Part shown: positions 1 through 13,621 of the stretch, piece after piece
How positions within the stretch are numbered: position 1 is the stretch's first letter
How the letters are laid out: each line of letters starts with the position of its first letter
DNA from: Geosiphon pyriformis
Lineage: Eukaryota > Glomeromycota > Glomeromycetes > Archaeosporales > Geosiphonaceae
Reading direction: 5' to 3'
Assembly: GCA_016748015.1 (NCBI GenBank)
Contig: JAAOMT010000134.1
Span: forward strand, 746,451 to 810,450
DNA: 64,000 bases
Translations under genes and position numbers: made by a program
The notes under the pieces: model-generated
Databases searched by the model: none
Seen by the model: only the letters and a program-made list of their open reading frames with translations
Told to the model about the DNA's origin: nothing

Positions 1-2055
<2,055 letters not shown>

Positions 2056-2290
2056 GTGCTAAATGATTTCAATGAAAAAAGATAAAAGTATTTTGAGAGT
2101 TTAATTTTATTGAAAATATCATTTTCTTTTTACATAAAGTGATTTTATTTATTTCTTTAAAATTATGATTGAAATTTTGTTTTGCCGCGAGTAATAGTCA
2201 AAAATTATTATCAAAAACGTCTACTCTAAAATAAATATTAATCTTTTTTGCAGATTTTGAAGAAACAAGAGTCTCAATTACTATGATGAT

Positions 2291-2347
<57 letters not shown>
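2291..2347. repeat. (TAA)n microsatellite, about 57 nt
   Basis: About nineteen uninterrupted TAA units lie downstream of the AKR stop. The poly-Ile open frame on the minus strand is a translation of this repeat. Confidence 0.95.
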
Positions 2348-2932
2348 TGTAATAATAATAAAACACTGCATCAAAAACTTTCTACCCAAGAACTAATCAT
2401 CCGCAAGTTTTAGATTATCATGAATTAAAATAAGGCTAAATGATGTTTTTTGTACGACAGATGACTAATAATAATAAAATGACGACCTTCAACTTAAGAT
2501 AGTTCATTGATTCTCATGCATATTTGTGTGTAATCAGATTTTTTAAGTTTTGTAATCAGAGATTTTCAAGGGGGACGACGTAAATGGAAACTTTGGAAAA
2601 TCTATAAATGCATTGACAAACCGAGATTCCCATTCGCCAAATTTCCTCAAAAGGTATTTTGGGCTTATACGGAGTAATCCTAAAGACCGAATATTTCTTT
2701 AAACGTCATTTGATCGTTTAAAAAAAAAAGTTTAGGAAAAAAGCACGTTTCATTCCATGATCTCTATCTCTATTTAAAAAGTTGTGCATGGGAAAAAAAA
2801 AAAAAAAAGGGAAATAAATCAATCGAGGAATCACGAAGAAAGTTTCGGGAGCTGAACTTTTTTAAAAGAAAAAAAGGAAAAAACAATCAAATTCCCCGAC
2901 TCTGGAGGTAAAAAATGTAAATAGGTAAAGAG

Positions 2933-2978
2933 CTAAGAGGTTAAGAGGTTAAGAGGTTAAGAGGTTAAGAGGTAAAGA

Positions 2979-3010
<32 letters not shown>
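2933..3010. repeat. Octamer minisatellite (AGAGGTTA)n followed by poly-A
   Basis: About six tandem copies of an 8-nt unit, AGAGGTTA with variant AGAGGTAA, run straight into an A tract of nearly 30 nt. The unit is not a known fungal telomere repeat, and the tract is internal. Confidence 0.9.
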
Positions 3011-3013
<3 letters not shown>

Positions 3014-3510
3014 TTATGATCCCTAAGGAAATTCTCGAATTTTTTTTTGTTTATTCTTTTTGATCATTGATTTGGAGAAAGAGATCCGGATTTCTTTTGA
3101 GAATTTTTTTTTTATTCTCTGGATGACAAATTCCCAAAAACGCCATCTTTTCCTTAAATGATAAAAGATATTAAAAACTCTCTCTCTCTCTCTCAGGTAA
3201 TATTTATTTGTCAATTAGCCTATCATGAAAAACCGGTTTGAATTTTGATTCTGTAATGTCGCATACTTTTTTTTAACTGGAGGCTTTTTTCCATCTTGAG
3301 AAATCTTAAAAGTGTGGGGTATTATATTATAAATTATTTATTTTAGTATGTGATTGTGGTTGTAGTTGTGATTGTAGTAAATTCTTAAAGATGTATATAT
3401 TAATAAATAACTTTAAAAACTCAAATGTATTAAATTTTGAACAATACCGAAACAAATTTGTATTGTCATATGTTGTACAAGTCAGAGTCAGTCATTCAGT
3501 CATTCATTCA

Positions 3511-3538
3511 TTTTATTTTATTTTATTTTATTTTATTT
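3511..3538. repeat. (TTTTA)n microsatellite
   Basis: About five and a half TTTTA units follow a CATT-rich stretch. The unit is the same as in the longer array at 3934-3996. Confidence 0.9.
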
Positions 3539-3685
3539 CTTTCTTTGGTAGTTTGGTTACACTGTTTTTTTTTGATTATCTTATCTCAATCTAATTGGGA
3601 AATTTTTGCACGTAATACAATGGGAAATTTTTTTTTTTATCAATATAATGAATATCAAAGAAAATGGTCATTAGTGCACTTTGTG

Positions 3686-3687
<2 letters not shown>

Positions 3688-3725
<38 letters not shown>
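3688..3725. repeat. (TTA)n microsatellite
   Basis: About twelve TTA units. A poly-Ile tail in the plus-strand open frame over this region comes from the repeat. Confidence 0.93.
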
Positions 3726-3727
<2 letters not shown>

Positions 3728-3933
3728 ATATTAAGATAAGGTAAGGTAAATGTGAATATAATTGGAAACTAAGTTAAAAAAGGGAGTTTTACTTTAATCA
3801 TTTTTTCGATCCGGAATTGAAGTTCGTTGATTTGATTTTGATTTTGATTTTGATTTTTGAATTTTGAATTTTTTGACCAAAAAAGCACAAATATTATTTT
3901 GAAACTTGGTTTTTTGGTTAGTTAGTTATTTAT

Positions 3934-3996
3934 TTTATTCTATTTTATTTTATTTTATTTTATTTTATTTTATTTTATTTTATTTTATTTTATTTT
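3934..3996. repeat. (TTTTA)n microsatellite, about 63 nt
   Basis: Around a dozen TTTTA units with one TTCTA variant near the start, grading into TTTAGTTT-type degenerate units. Confidence 0.95.
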
Positions 3997-4255
3997 AGTT
4001 AGTTTAATTTAGTTTAATCTAATTTATTTAAATAAAATTTCAAAACTTTAAAAACGAACCTCTTGAAAAAAAAAATCTTTATGGGTTTTGTTACGATAAT
4101 GTGAAAATTCTTTCAAGAATATAGTAATTTCCCTGACCATTTGGGGAAAAAAAAAAAGGTATTTGGAATTTTCAATGAGAATTTTTAAGTCTGCATGATC
4201 GAGATCTAAAATATCCAAAAAAAAAAAACGTTTTTTTTTTTGTTCCTCAACTCAA

Positions 4256-4286
4256 TATCATCATCATCATCGTCATCATCATCATG
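4256..4286. repeat. (ATC)n microsatellite
   Basis: About ten ATC units with a single GTC interruption, just upstream of the weak exon-like stretch at 4373. Confidence 0.9.
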
Positions 4287-5138
4287 ATGTCAATTATTAA
4301 ACTTGAATTTTTTTATTTTTCCAATAATATATCATCTAGATTTCAATGATCTCTCTCTTTTCTAAAATCTAGAAAAAATGGGTCCAAACTGATCAAACTT
4401 TTATTGATACTGCCCAAGACTTCCTTTTAGAAGATTATCCCTTTTGTCAGATTTCAAGGTTTTTACTCACTTTAAATTAAAGATAATTTCCCAACCGGGA
4501 ATTTCATTTAAACAGAATTTTAGATAACTAATTAATATAATATACGACTGGTCGAACAAAGAATTAGGAAATAGCAAAAGATTTTCCAATAATCAAAAAA
4601 TAGATTTCATCATAATAGATTCAAGTCTGATTTTTGGGATCTCGGTAAACTTTCATATGAAAATATTTCACCCCCAATAACTCATTCACTCATTTTTAAT
4701 CCTTCTACCCCTTTTTTTTTTTTTTTTTGTACTTCTGGGTCAAAGATAAGTGCAGAATAAGACTATCCTTTTTTAAATTTCTTTGAATCACCTCAAAAAA
4801 AAAACAAAAAAAAACGTTAGATATAAACCTTATCATTAATAGCTGCGACATGTTAAAGATGATCTAAAATAGAAAATCAAAGATTCAGATATTTTCAACA
4901 ACAATACTGAGAAACATTGGCTTTTGTTTTCCCAAAACAAAAAAAATATAATCAAAGGAAGGGAGCTTTCAAATAGTATAGTACATGGAAGCTAAGATAT
5001 AATTTTCTATTTTAATAATGGTTTATTTTACTAAAATATTGTTTTTTTTTTTTAGAGATAAAAAAAATATCCGAAATAATATTTAAAAATTTAAAAATCA
5101 AGATTAAAATTGATTATTAATCGAATTTATTCTATTAA

Positions 5139-5192
5139 GGGGGGGGGGGGTAACAAAACGATTACTTTATTTATTTATTTATTTATTTATTT
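5139..5192. repeat. Poly-G tract and (TTTA)n microsatellite
   Basis: A run of twelve G (5139-5150), very unusual in such AT-rich surroundings, is followed shortly by about six TTTA units (5166-5192). Confidence 0.9.
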
Positions 5193-5810
5193 TTTCACAA
5201 ATTGAATAGTTTAAACCTTAAATCTTTTTCCTATGATAAGAAATTCTCAAGTGTGGAGTAATATGTGTCCATTCTATTAAATCTTTTAATATTATTCATT
5301 AAAAAATATATATATATATATATTTACATATATTCTTGTTGACCAATTTCTCACGCATTCCCCTTCCGTGGGAATCCTCTATTTTTCCTTTTACACCGCC
5401 ATAGGACTAATTCGAGTTAATCGATTTATTCGTTGTTAGATTTAAACTTTGTCTCGATAATCTTATCTTAATCTGATTATTCTTAATATTAATAATAATA
5501 TTATTATTATTAATGATAATGATATATTATTGTATTATGATCTAATACCTATATAATTTTTGATAAATGCCTAATTTCCCTCGTTTTTTCTATTAAACAT
5601 AATGAGAAAAAGGATATTAAATGGATTATTTTTTATTTTTTAAATACTTAATTTGACATTAAGATATTAATTAAAAATTTTTAAATTTCTTTTAGGTTAA
5701 AAAATTCATGAGAAAAATTTTCTTTATATCATACTTTTTAAACTAAAAGTACAGCTAAATGAATTCTTTACTTTTTTCTACTACTATTTGAAATAATTAA
5801 GTTATATCAA

Positions 5811-5950
5811 TTTCACCTATAATATAAAACTTTTTTTACCTATAATATAGAACATAGAACTTTCTTACCTATAATATAAAATATAGAATTTTCTTTAACT
5901 ATAATATAGAACATAGAACTTTCTTTTACCTATAATATAAAACTTTCAAG
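5811..5950. repeat. Degenerate tandem repeat, unit about 27-32 nt
   Basis: Five imperfect copies are built on an ACCTATAATATA core alternating with (GAACAT)AGAACTTTC segments. Copies alternate long (with the AGAACATAGAA insert) and short forms. I see no coding potential. Confidence 0.8.
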
Positions 5951-6762
5951 AATCTTAATCCTGAAAAAATTTAATTTAATTTAATTTAATTAAATCTGAA
6001 TCAATAATTCCCCAATCTATCTTTTCTATTATTAGACAAAGAAAAATCTTTGTGCAATTATCAAATTTTACTTAAAAATATAAAAAAAATTTCATTCGTT
6101 TTGGAATTCATGATAAAAAGCTTTTTAACAATTTCAATTAAATCTTTATTGAAGTTTATATTTAAACTTTAAAATTCTTTTTTATTTTAATCATATATAT
6201 ATATATATATAGTATCATAAATATTTAATAATCTCACGCTCAAAACTAGAATTTTTTATTTGAAAAAAAAAAAAAAAGTTTTTCTCGCGTTGATTGTTGT
6301 TCGAGATTTCAAAAAAAAATATTACAAGAAATTAAATAATAAATTAAACAAATAATATATAAAAAAAAAAATTTAAAAAAAAAAAATTCATTTCAAAAGG
6401 AAAGATTTGTAGATAGTTTAGTTCCAATATTCTCTTCAAGTGAACCAACCATAAAATATTTTTTTTAAGTATCTTGAAATAAAACAATCGGTTCTTAACT
6501 TTCCATTATTACTTTTTGTACAAATTTTTTGTAAATATCACTTGTAAATTATTACAAATAAAGCATAAAGTTTATGTTTATGTCTGAACCCCAAAGATTT
6601 TGAAATCATTTTTAGTAACATAATAGAGATAAGAAATATCTTTGCATTTTTGTTTGTAATTCAATTTCTCCTATTACTATTACAAGAAAAAGAGAAACCA
6701 GGGGTTCGCACGAATGATTTGATTTTATTAATATTTTCCTCATTATGTAATCTCTTTACTTG

Positions 6763-6781
6763 CTTACTTACTTACTTACTT
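6763..6781. repeat. (CTTA)n microsatellite
   Basis: Nearly five perfect CTTA units. Confidence 0.85.
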
Positions 6782-7046
6782 CTCGTCCTCTATCACGAAA
6801 AAAATAATAATTTGTGGAAGATCAGAAGGTGGATTGAAAACTTATAAAAAAATATGTTTAGAACTTTGGTTTGGCGATTGGGACTTGAAAAAAAAAACCC
6901 CTAATTTGTCAGTTTTCGCTCTTTTATTTCAAAGTTTTCCCTTACAAATTTATTTTACCTAATTTTACATTAAAAATTTTGTTAATTTTATAAAATTACT
7001 AAATAATCAAAATCTATACTTATTTAAAACTTATAATAATTTTTTA

Positions 7047-7048
<2 letters not shown>

Positions 7049-7084
<36 letters not shown>
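7049..7084. repeat. (ATT)n microsatellite
   Basis: About twelve ATT units at the entry to the most GC-poor part of the region. Confidence 0.9.
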
Positions 7085-7085
<1 letters not shown>

Positions 7086-8410
7086 GAGGTTTTTTAAAAA
7101 AAAAATTCGATTTTTCAATTTTAAACTTATTTATTTACTAATTACAAAAAAAAATTATTATATATATAAAAATTAAAATAATGATCAAGTAATTAATATA
7201 ATTTTTTAAATATATATATTAGTAAATATTAAAATTAATAATAAAATTAAAAATATTTTATAATAATTTTTGAATTAAGTAATAATAAAATTTCAAAAAA
7301 TTAAAATTTTTTACTTATATTTAAATATAAATATATATAATTATAGATTTATTTTAATAAAGTATAATTTTTATTTTTAAAAGACTTTTTTTAAAATAAA
7401 AATATCTAGATAATACGTTTTTAAAATGGTTTTTTTTAAGTAATATAAAAACAAAATACTTTTTAATTATTGTTAAAATATTATTATTTTTAGCTTTAAA
7501 TAAAAAGTTTTTTTTTATTCAAATTTTTTTTTTAAACAATTAATTAAGACCAGTTTTAATATAATTGTTATTATTATAAAAAATCTTGAAACTTTTAACA
7601 ACAAAACTAATAACAAAGCTATTTTTTCTTTTTATTATACTTTTATAAATTTTTATTATTAATTAATATATATTATTATTATTCAATTAATAATCTAATT
7701 TGTATAATACATAAGTATAATTAATATACAATAATTAAATTATGCAATATTTTAAACTTTATAATATTTAAAATTCTTAAAAATTTAATAAAATATTTTT
7801 TAGTTTAATAAAATAATTATAATATATATTTATTTATTTTTTAATAATTTGCAGAATTATTAACAAAAAAAATTGTTAAACTTTAAAATTAATTTGTTTT
7901 TATAAATTAATAAAATAAATTTTTATTTTAAAAACCAAATTTCTCTTTATTTATTTATTTATTTATTTTAAAATAAATTATTTTTAAAATAAATTAACTA
8001 CCAATTTCAGTAAACCAAATTTATTATTTTATACTTAAAAAAAAAAAACATTTTAAATTTTTTTATTTTATTTTTACTTATTTATTTATATTATTTTATT
8101 AAAAAGTTTACAGTTTAAAATTCTTATAAAAATATTGATTTTACTATAAATTAGTTTTATTAAATTTATTAGTATATAATTAATTATTTTATTATAAATT
8201 TTATTTTTAATATAACAATTTTAAAATATTAATAATTAATTTATATTTATTATAAATAAATATTTGAAATTTAAATAAAAATATAATTATAATTGTAAAA
8301 AAAAACACTTTAAAAATATTTAAAAAATCGAATTGATAATTATTTTTTTAGAAACTACAATATTATAAAAATAAAATACAATTTTTTTATTTTTTTTTAT
8401 TAAATGTTTT

Positions 8411-8606
8411 ACGAGTGCAGCCCAACCACTACCTAAAATCATAAAACCATACAAGATCTTATATTAAGTGTGGCTCATGCTCTTTCTACACATGACCAGC
8501 CACTCGAATTTTTGAGTAGCCCCCGCCTGGAATTGAACCAGGTCCTTCAGAAATGATGAACGTGAAGCTGCAAAATTCTGACATGCAACGACTACACTAT
8601 AGAGGC
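8411..8606 (-). mobile_element. tRNA-derived SINE sharing its 3' tail with the LINEs of this window
   Basis: Read on the minus strand, the element starts with a tRNA-like head (8606 down to 8519) and ends with a tail of about 100 nt. A 25-nt block at 8483-8507 is identical to 51389-51413 in the 3' UTR of the LINE at 51296-58048, and looser similarity extends to the tail end. The 3' ends of the older LINEs at about 9430 and 37800 carry the same block in decayed form. SINEs typically borrow a LINE 3' tail to be copied by that LINE's reverse transcriptase, and this arrangement fits exactly. Target duplications are not clear. The element stands out as the only GC-containing island in the desert, suggesting a younger insertion. 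Confidence 0.8.
8519..8606 (-). other. tRNA-like head of the SINE with Pol III A and B boxes
   Basis: The minus strand shows acceptor strands GCCTCTA / CGGGGGC (pairing with wobbles), an A box TAGTGTAGTCG fitting TRGYNNANNNG, and a T arm CCTGG-loop-CCAGG containing B box GGTTCAATTCC. The anticodon stem can be TCAGA/TCTGA around a 25-nt loop, 18 nt more than the normal 7, as if a tRNA intron were kept. The anticodon cannot be assigned safely. No CCA-end tRNA gene function is claimed; it reads as the internal Pol III promoter of the SINE. Confidence 0.7.
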
Positions 8607-9329
8607 TCGAAATTAACTTTTTTAAAAAATTTTATTTATTATTTAACAAAAAACACAAAAATTATTAATTTTAATACTTATCAAACTTATTTTCAAAAAC
8701 TTAATAATAAAATTATAAATTTTTTGTAAAAAAATATATTTAATTAATTAATAATTTTTATTTAAATTAAAATTAAAATTTGAAAACAACAACAATAATA
8801 AAAAATAAAAAATACAATAATTTATTTAAACAATAAAGTTAAAATATTAAAATATATTTATTATTTTTTTAAAAAATAATAAATAAATATTATTATTAAC
8901 AAAATTACAAATTACAATTTTTTTTTAAACAATAAATATTAATATATATATATATAAATATATAAGTTACTTTAAAATTTAAAAAAACAAAAAAATTATA
9001 AAAGTAATATTTTAAAACAAATAAAAAAGATTATTATCGTTTATTTATTTTTAAATAAAACCTAATTTATTGTAAATTTAAAAAAAAAAACAATTAAATT
9101 TTATTAAAAACACAAAAAACAAAATAAAACTCAAACCAAAAATATATAAAACAAAACCAAAATTTTTTTAATTAATTATTAACAATATATAATATTGAAA
9201 ACTCAAGTTTAAAAATAAAAATATTTATAAAGATAAATATAATAAAACCAATTAATTAATTTAAAATTATTACAAAAACAATATTATAAATAAATATTTA
9301 ATTAATAGTCTGTAAATTAATATTGTAAT
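8607..9329. other. AT desert between the SINE and the old LINE 3' end
   Basis: Almost only A and T, with homopolymers and TA runs. No gene, repeat unit or element end is recognisable. Confidence 0.7.
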
Positions 9330-9469
9330 TTTTTTTTTCATCAATTATCAAATAAGATTCAAATATTATCTAGTATTATACATCAAAAAAATAATCTAAA
9401 CTAGATGTAAATCATGCACTTTCTACACATAACCAGCCACTTGGGCTGATCAAAACAACACTATGCAGT

Positions 9470-10740
9470 TATATGAATTGAGACCATATTATTTATACTT
9501 GAAAAAATGAGCAAAATTTGTAGAACCCAAAACAAATACCAAAAGCTTTGGTAATGTCTAGCAATTTGATCACACCAGCTGAAAACCCTGATGTCAAACT
9601 AAAAATTGACACAAAAGCCAAACCATCCAATAGAATCAATCCGGCTTTCTCCATATAAGCACGATGTTTAGCATAAACTATCCAAATATCTTCTTTAAAG
9701 GTAAGACCAAAAGAGTGCACAAATTTGACAACCTCCAAGCTGGCAATCTTGAGGTCATAGAAAATGAAAACAGCCTTACAAAACCAATCATCAAAAACAA
9801 AACTCTTATAGAGAGCCATGGATACAGAAAAATTAGAAACACAAAATGACAACAGCTGCAGCACACTTAAAAAGGAGTAAAAGAAACCAAAAAAAGCCTT
9901 CCATAAAGCCACATGGAATTCCAATATTTAATGCCTAGCAGAATTGTCAACCTCACAAAAAAACACATAGTCTGACACTTCCACATTACCACAATACAAA
10001 CACAACACACTAGGATAATGTTTGTCATAAAGGCATTTCTGAATGGCAACAGGCAGTTGATAATACAAGGCCTTTATAAAATAAGTACACATACTAGCTG
10101 AGAACTTGCTGATAAAACCAGCAGCCATGTGCAAATTAGGATGTTACACCAGTGACAAACAGATCCAATCGATCTCAGAAAGCAAATTATTTTTTAAAAA
10201 CTTAAAACCAAAACCAACCTCCCAGTATACATGACAAACAGAATGATAAACATCATGTACAAAATGTTTAGAATTACCAGAAACAACATTACTATCAGCC
10301 ACTATGAAATATTCATCCAAACAAGAAGGAAGACACCAATCAGAGAGAAAGGCTGCATTAGCAATTATGTTAGTATGCTCATTCCTTGAAATGCCAGAAT
10401 GATCTTTTACTTTGTGCCAACTTACCTGTAAATTCTTATTATGGATGATATTAACAATATGCTGATGCTTAATCCAATACTGATTGCGAAAATCAGAACA
10501 CACCAGACCCAATTCCGACTTACAAACATCCAAAGCAGATTGACTATCTGAAAACAAGTGAACAGAGCAAGATAATGGAACACACTCCAATGCCAACACA
10601 ATAGCCTGTAATTCTGCCATAGTTGATGACAACAATTCTAATACACCTATGTCCAAACCCAAATTAATGTCCTTAAAAAAAGTGGCAGTGCCAGCTTTAC
10701 AGCCAATTGTGCCCAAATCCTTCAAAGATCTATCCATATA
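9470..10740 (-). pseudogene. LINE-A ORF2 C-terminus: RNase H and terminal domain
   Basis: The RNase H domain (10144-10737) degrades the RNA strand of the hybrid during LINE copying. Motifs kept are YMDRSL (ancestral YTDGSL), MAELQAIVLALE, FSDSQSALD, and VKDHSGISRNEH where the LINE-B copy has VKGHSDVSGNEH. The downstream C-terminal domain (9493-9924 frame, FDDWFCKAV and FGFYKFC) matches the end of ORF2 in the 51-58 kb LINE. Frames are broken between the two parts. Domain identity is clear; function is lost. Confidence 0.85.
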
Positions 10741-12700
10741 TACAGATAAACTACCAGAACCAACCTAAGAAAGATGGTTGCAAACAGCCACAAAATCACC
10801 AAAATTGAGAATGCTTAAAGAACCAACTCCATTTAAAACCAAGAGATGAGCAAGAGAGGAAGCCACATCATTAAAAAACATTGCAGAAATCTTGAACTAC
10901 TTAGGAATAAGGCCATGGAGGTCTAGCCTCTTCCAATATCTGAAAGTACACTAATCAAAGACAGCACCATGACTATTACAAAGTTGATTCACAAAAGCTA
11001 CACCATACCAATGGAGAGAGAGGAGAAACTTGAAAAACTTTGATTTACTTAGAACAGCAGACATGAGAATTCCATCATAAAACCAAAAAAAACTGGCCAA
11101 AAAGCCACCCAGGGACAAATTGCAATTAAGAAGAATATGAATCATGTCTGCCAGAAAGTTATTAGAAACACTGACATGAATATGAACAGGAAAACTCAAT
11201 AAATAAACAGAACAACAACACAGAACTTGTAAATTATGAGATCTGTAAGAAAACAAGTGACCCAGAATTCCACCAGAGTTCACAAAACTAACAAAAGAAG
11301 CAACCTTACTCTCAGACTAAACTTGTAAGAAAGATTTCAAACCATAAAAGGATGAATAGTGAATTGTGTTACTAGAAAAATTGAGTGGTAGACCAGATTT
11401 AAGTTTTAAGCTCTTACGAATTAAAACATTCCACTTGTTACATATATCAACAAGAATAAAGCTGAACTGTATCCTATAGTTGACTATAGAATAGAGAATC
11501 ACTAACACCAAATACAAAAGCTGCTTATCTGAGATAGTTTTTCTTAGAACCAGATTGGTAAAAAAACAAATATCTGAATTTGCCTTAGTCAAGCTAGGCT
11601 TTAAGAGACCCTTAATTAAAAGAAAAATACCCAAATACTGATGAGATTTACCCTTTTTGGCAATAAAAATTGGTGAGTCACTGATGAAAAGAAAAAGATT
11701 GTTGACTTTGTTATTGATAAAAATAGCCACTGTTTTGTTATTATTAATTGAAATATCATTGATCTGAAAAAATTCACCAGCTACATTGAAAATATGTTGA
11801 ATAGTACTTTGACTGCTACCAATCCAAATTGTATTATTGATGAAAACACCAGCAACAAAAAAAGAAAAAAACCCAGCCTAAAATTTAGCATAATCACTTC
11901 TGGAAATAAAATAAGAATTCAGTCTATATCCACACACACTCTCTTGCTGCTTGATTTTACACAATAGAAAATCATAAAATATGTGTCACAGAAGAGGGAA
12001 AAACATCTCTTCTTGGTCCAAACCATCATGCACACAATAACCACCCATCAAACCAAAATCTATTATAACTCTGCTGGTGTGATTTTTATAAATACTACCA
12101 AAGAACTAAATAAACTTGCTGCACATTTTGATCCTGACCAAACTCTTCTCAAGATGCTCCTAGCCAACTGAATTGTAAGCCTTTTGCATGTCTTGTAGGA
12201 CTGGCCAAAGCTCTCAGTCTTTTTCTAAAGCATTTTTAATAACCAAACCAATTGCAAAAATAGAAAACTGAGTCATCATATTCTTCAAAACCAAAAAATT
12301 GTTTCCATGAAGAACATTAAAAATGCTGCATGCCAAAAAAAATTTGTTAGAGAGAATTTTGAAAAAAATCTTACAAGCCATTTTGATTAAAACAATAGAA
12401 TGGGTATTCATCAAAACACCCTCCCATTCATATGGTTTGAGAATCATCAAAATCCAAGCCTCCTTCCAAAAGCTGGGCACCAATTCATTAGACAGACAAG
12501 AATTCAAAAATGTTAACAACATATCCAAAACCATCTTATTACAATGCTTTCAAAGCTTATTTGAAATACTCAAGAAACCAGCAGCTTTGCTATTAGGCAG
12601 ATCAGAAACCACTTCAACCAATTCATCAAAATCAATCAAACACATAACACCAAAAAAAGCTTCATCAAACACATACTTCAAGAGTTGATATTGACAATGC
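10741..12700 (-). pseudogene. LINE-A ORF2 reverse transcriptase and connection region
   Basis: It aligns with the RT palm and thumb of the LINE at 51-58 kb. Recognisable pieces are ILKPYEWEGVLMNTH (12214-12534), the YLGIFLLIKGLLKPSL and LRKTISDKQ connection (11317-11730), and the NLQVLCCCSVYLLSFP segment (10951-11283). The catalytic tetrapeptide, F-V-D-D in related LINEs, reads FINN near 11835, so both metal-binding Asp are lost. Several frame changes occur. Confidence 0.8.
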
Positions 12701-13621
12701 CAGTCACCAAAAATATTATCAACCATTTTACACTTTCTAGTCTAATCTTTTATAATTACATCTATCTTAGACATAACCAAATTAGGTTCCAGAATTAGTT
12801 CATCATCAACTACTAGATAATCAAGTACCATTTTGTGAAATGAATGCTTCAGCACACTCCTGATCATATAATCTTTATTGACCTCAAAGCTTTTCATCCT
12901 CCTATTAATAGCAGATTTAATGTTCATCTCCTTAACTCTCAGAGATTCAGCAAGCTTGACAGCATGGTAAGATCTTCTAGCACCAAAAAAAGCAGTGCAA
13001 ATATGATTAGAGCTAGCATCAGAGTCTACTACATCTTGAATAACTGAAGCCTTAATATTGTTTAAAAAAATCCAACATCTCATAAAAGAATCAAAATTCA
13101 CAACATTTTTTCACATGATATATTAACAATCCTAGAAACCAAAAGCTCTAACTTGTGAAATCTCAAAGATTCCTTGGTAAAGACATTATCAAAGCTCTTG
13201 AATTATTTTCTTTTAAATACCTTATTAGCTAAGAGAATTATTTTGTGAATAATATCCTACATTGCATCCAAATCTGAATGTCTCGCAGAGGTAAAAAACT
13301 TATCCAAGAGCATTGCTGCATTGGCCAATGTAGTATTTTTAAAATCATTCTATTTAGCCTCATTGACACCCTTGAACTTAAACTTCCATTGATCCTTATT
13401 TACTTGCTTGTAAAGAAAGTTTAACCACATATTCAAAAGTCCTCTCAAACTCACAAACACAGAAATGAATCAGTGATCCATGTTAAAATGCTTGCCAACT
13501 TCCAAAACATTGTGATGTACTATTGCATTAATCAGATTTGGGGAAACAAACATAAAATCAATTGTTTTTATAACATTTCTAGAATTCACCCAAGTATGTT
13601 CCTTCACAGTTGGGTATTTAA
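12701..13621 (-). pseudogene. LINE-A ORF2 linker and C-terminal end of APE endonuclease
   Basis: The piece at 12742-13101 (RRMKSFEVNKDYMIRSVL) matches the APE-RT linker of the other LINE. The piece at 13470-13621 carries the last APE motifs: TIDFMFVSPNLINAIVHH (ancestral TIDYVFVS) and FNMDH at the catalytic-His end. The APE frame is cut at about 13621 by the E1 LTR. Confidence 0.85.

Larger units (their letters stand above)
2056..8410. other. Long AT-rich intergenic region with microsatellites, no supported gene
   Basis: There is no recognisable coding region in more than 6 kb. Simple repeats are listed separately. From about 7100 onward G and C almost disappear and the sequence becomes A/T homopolymers and TA-rich tracts, so any decayed element here is past recognition. 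One weak exon-like stretch at 4373-4458 is reported as a finding. Short open frames in this region are repeat translations, for example poly-Ile from TAA repeats. Confidence 0.7.
9330..13621 (-). mobile_element. Old LINE (copy A), 3' part: 3' UTR, RNase H, RT, APE C-terminus
   Basis: Minus-strand non-LTR retrotransposon, colinear with the better kept LINE at 51296-58048. From right to left it holds the C-terminal part of the APE endonuclease, the linker, RT, RNase H and C-terminal domain, the 3' UTR and a poly-T (poly-A in sense) tail near 9330. It ends abruptly at 13621, where gypsy E1 begins. The missing 5' part resumes at 34750 on the other side of E1, so 9330-13621 and 34750-37265 are one insertion. 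Many C-to-T/G-to-A changes, stops and frameshifts mark it as dead. Confidence 0.9.

Noticed and set aside
2198-2389. Poly-Ile frame on minus strand
   Set aside because: Translation of a (TAA)n microsatellite.
2933-2982. Telomere-like repeat
   Set aside because: The unit AGAGGTTA is not a telomere unit and the array is short and internal.
6650-6847. 65-codon hydrophobic frame
   Set aside because: Composition of AT-rich intergenic DNA, contains the CTTA repeat, no similarity recognised.
8519-8606. Functional tRNA gene
   Set aside because: Large anticodon-loop insertion, acceptor mismatch and direct fusion to a LINE-type tail mark it as a SINE head.
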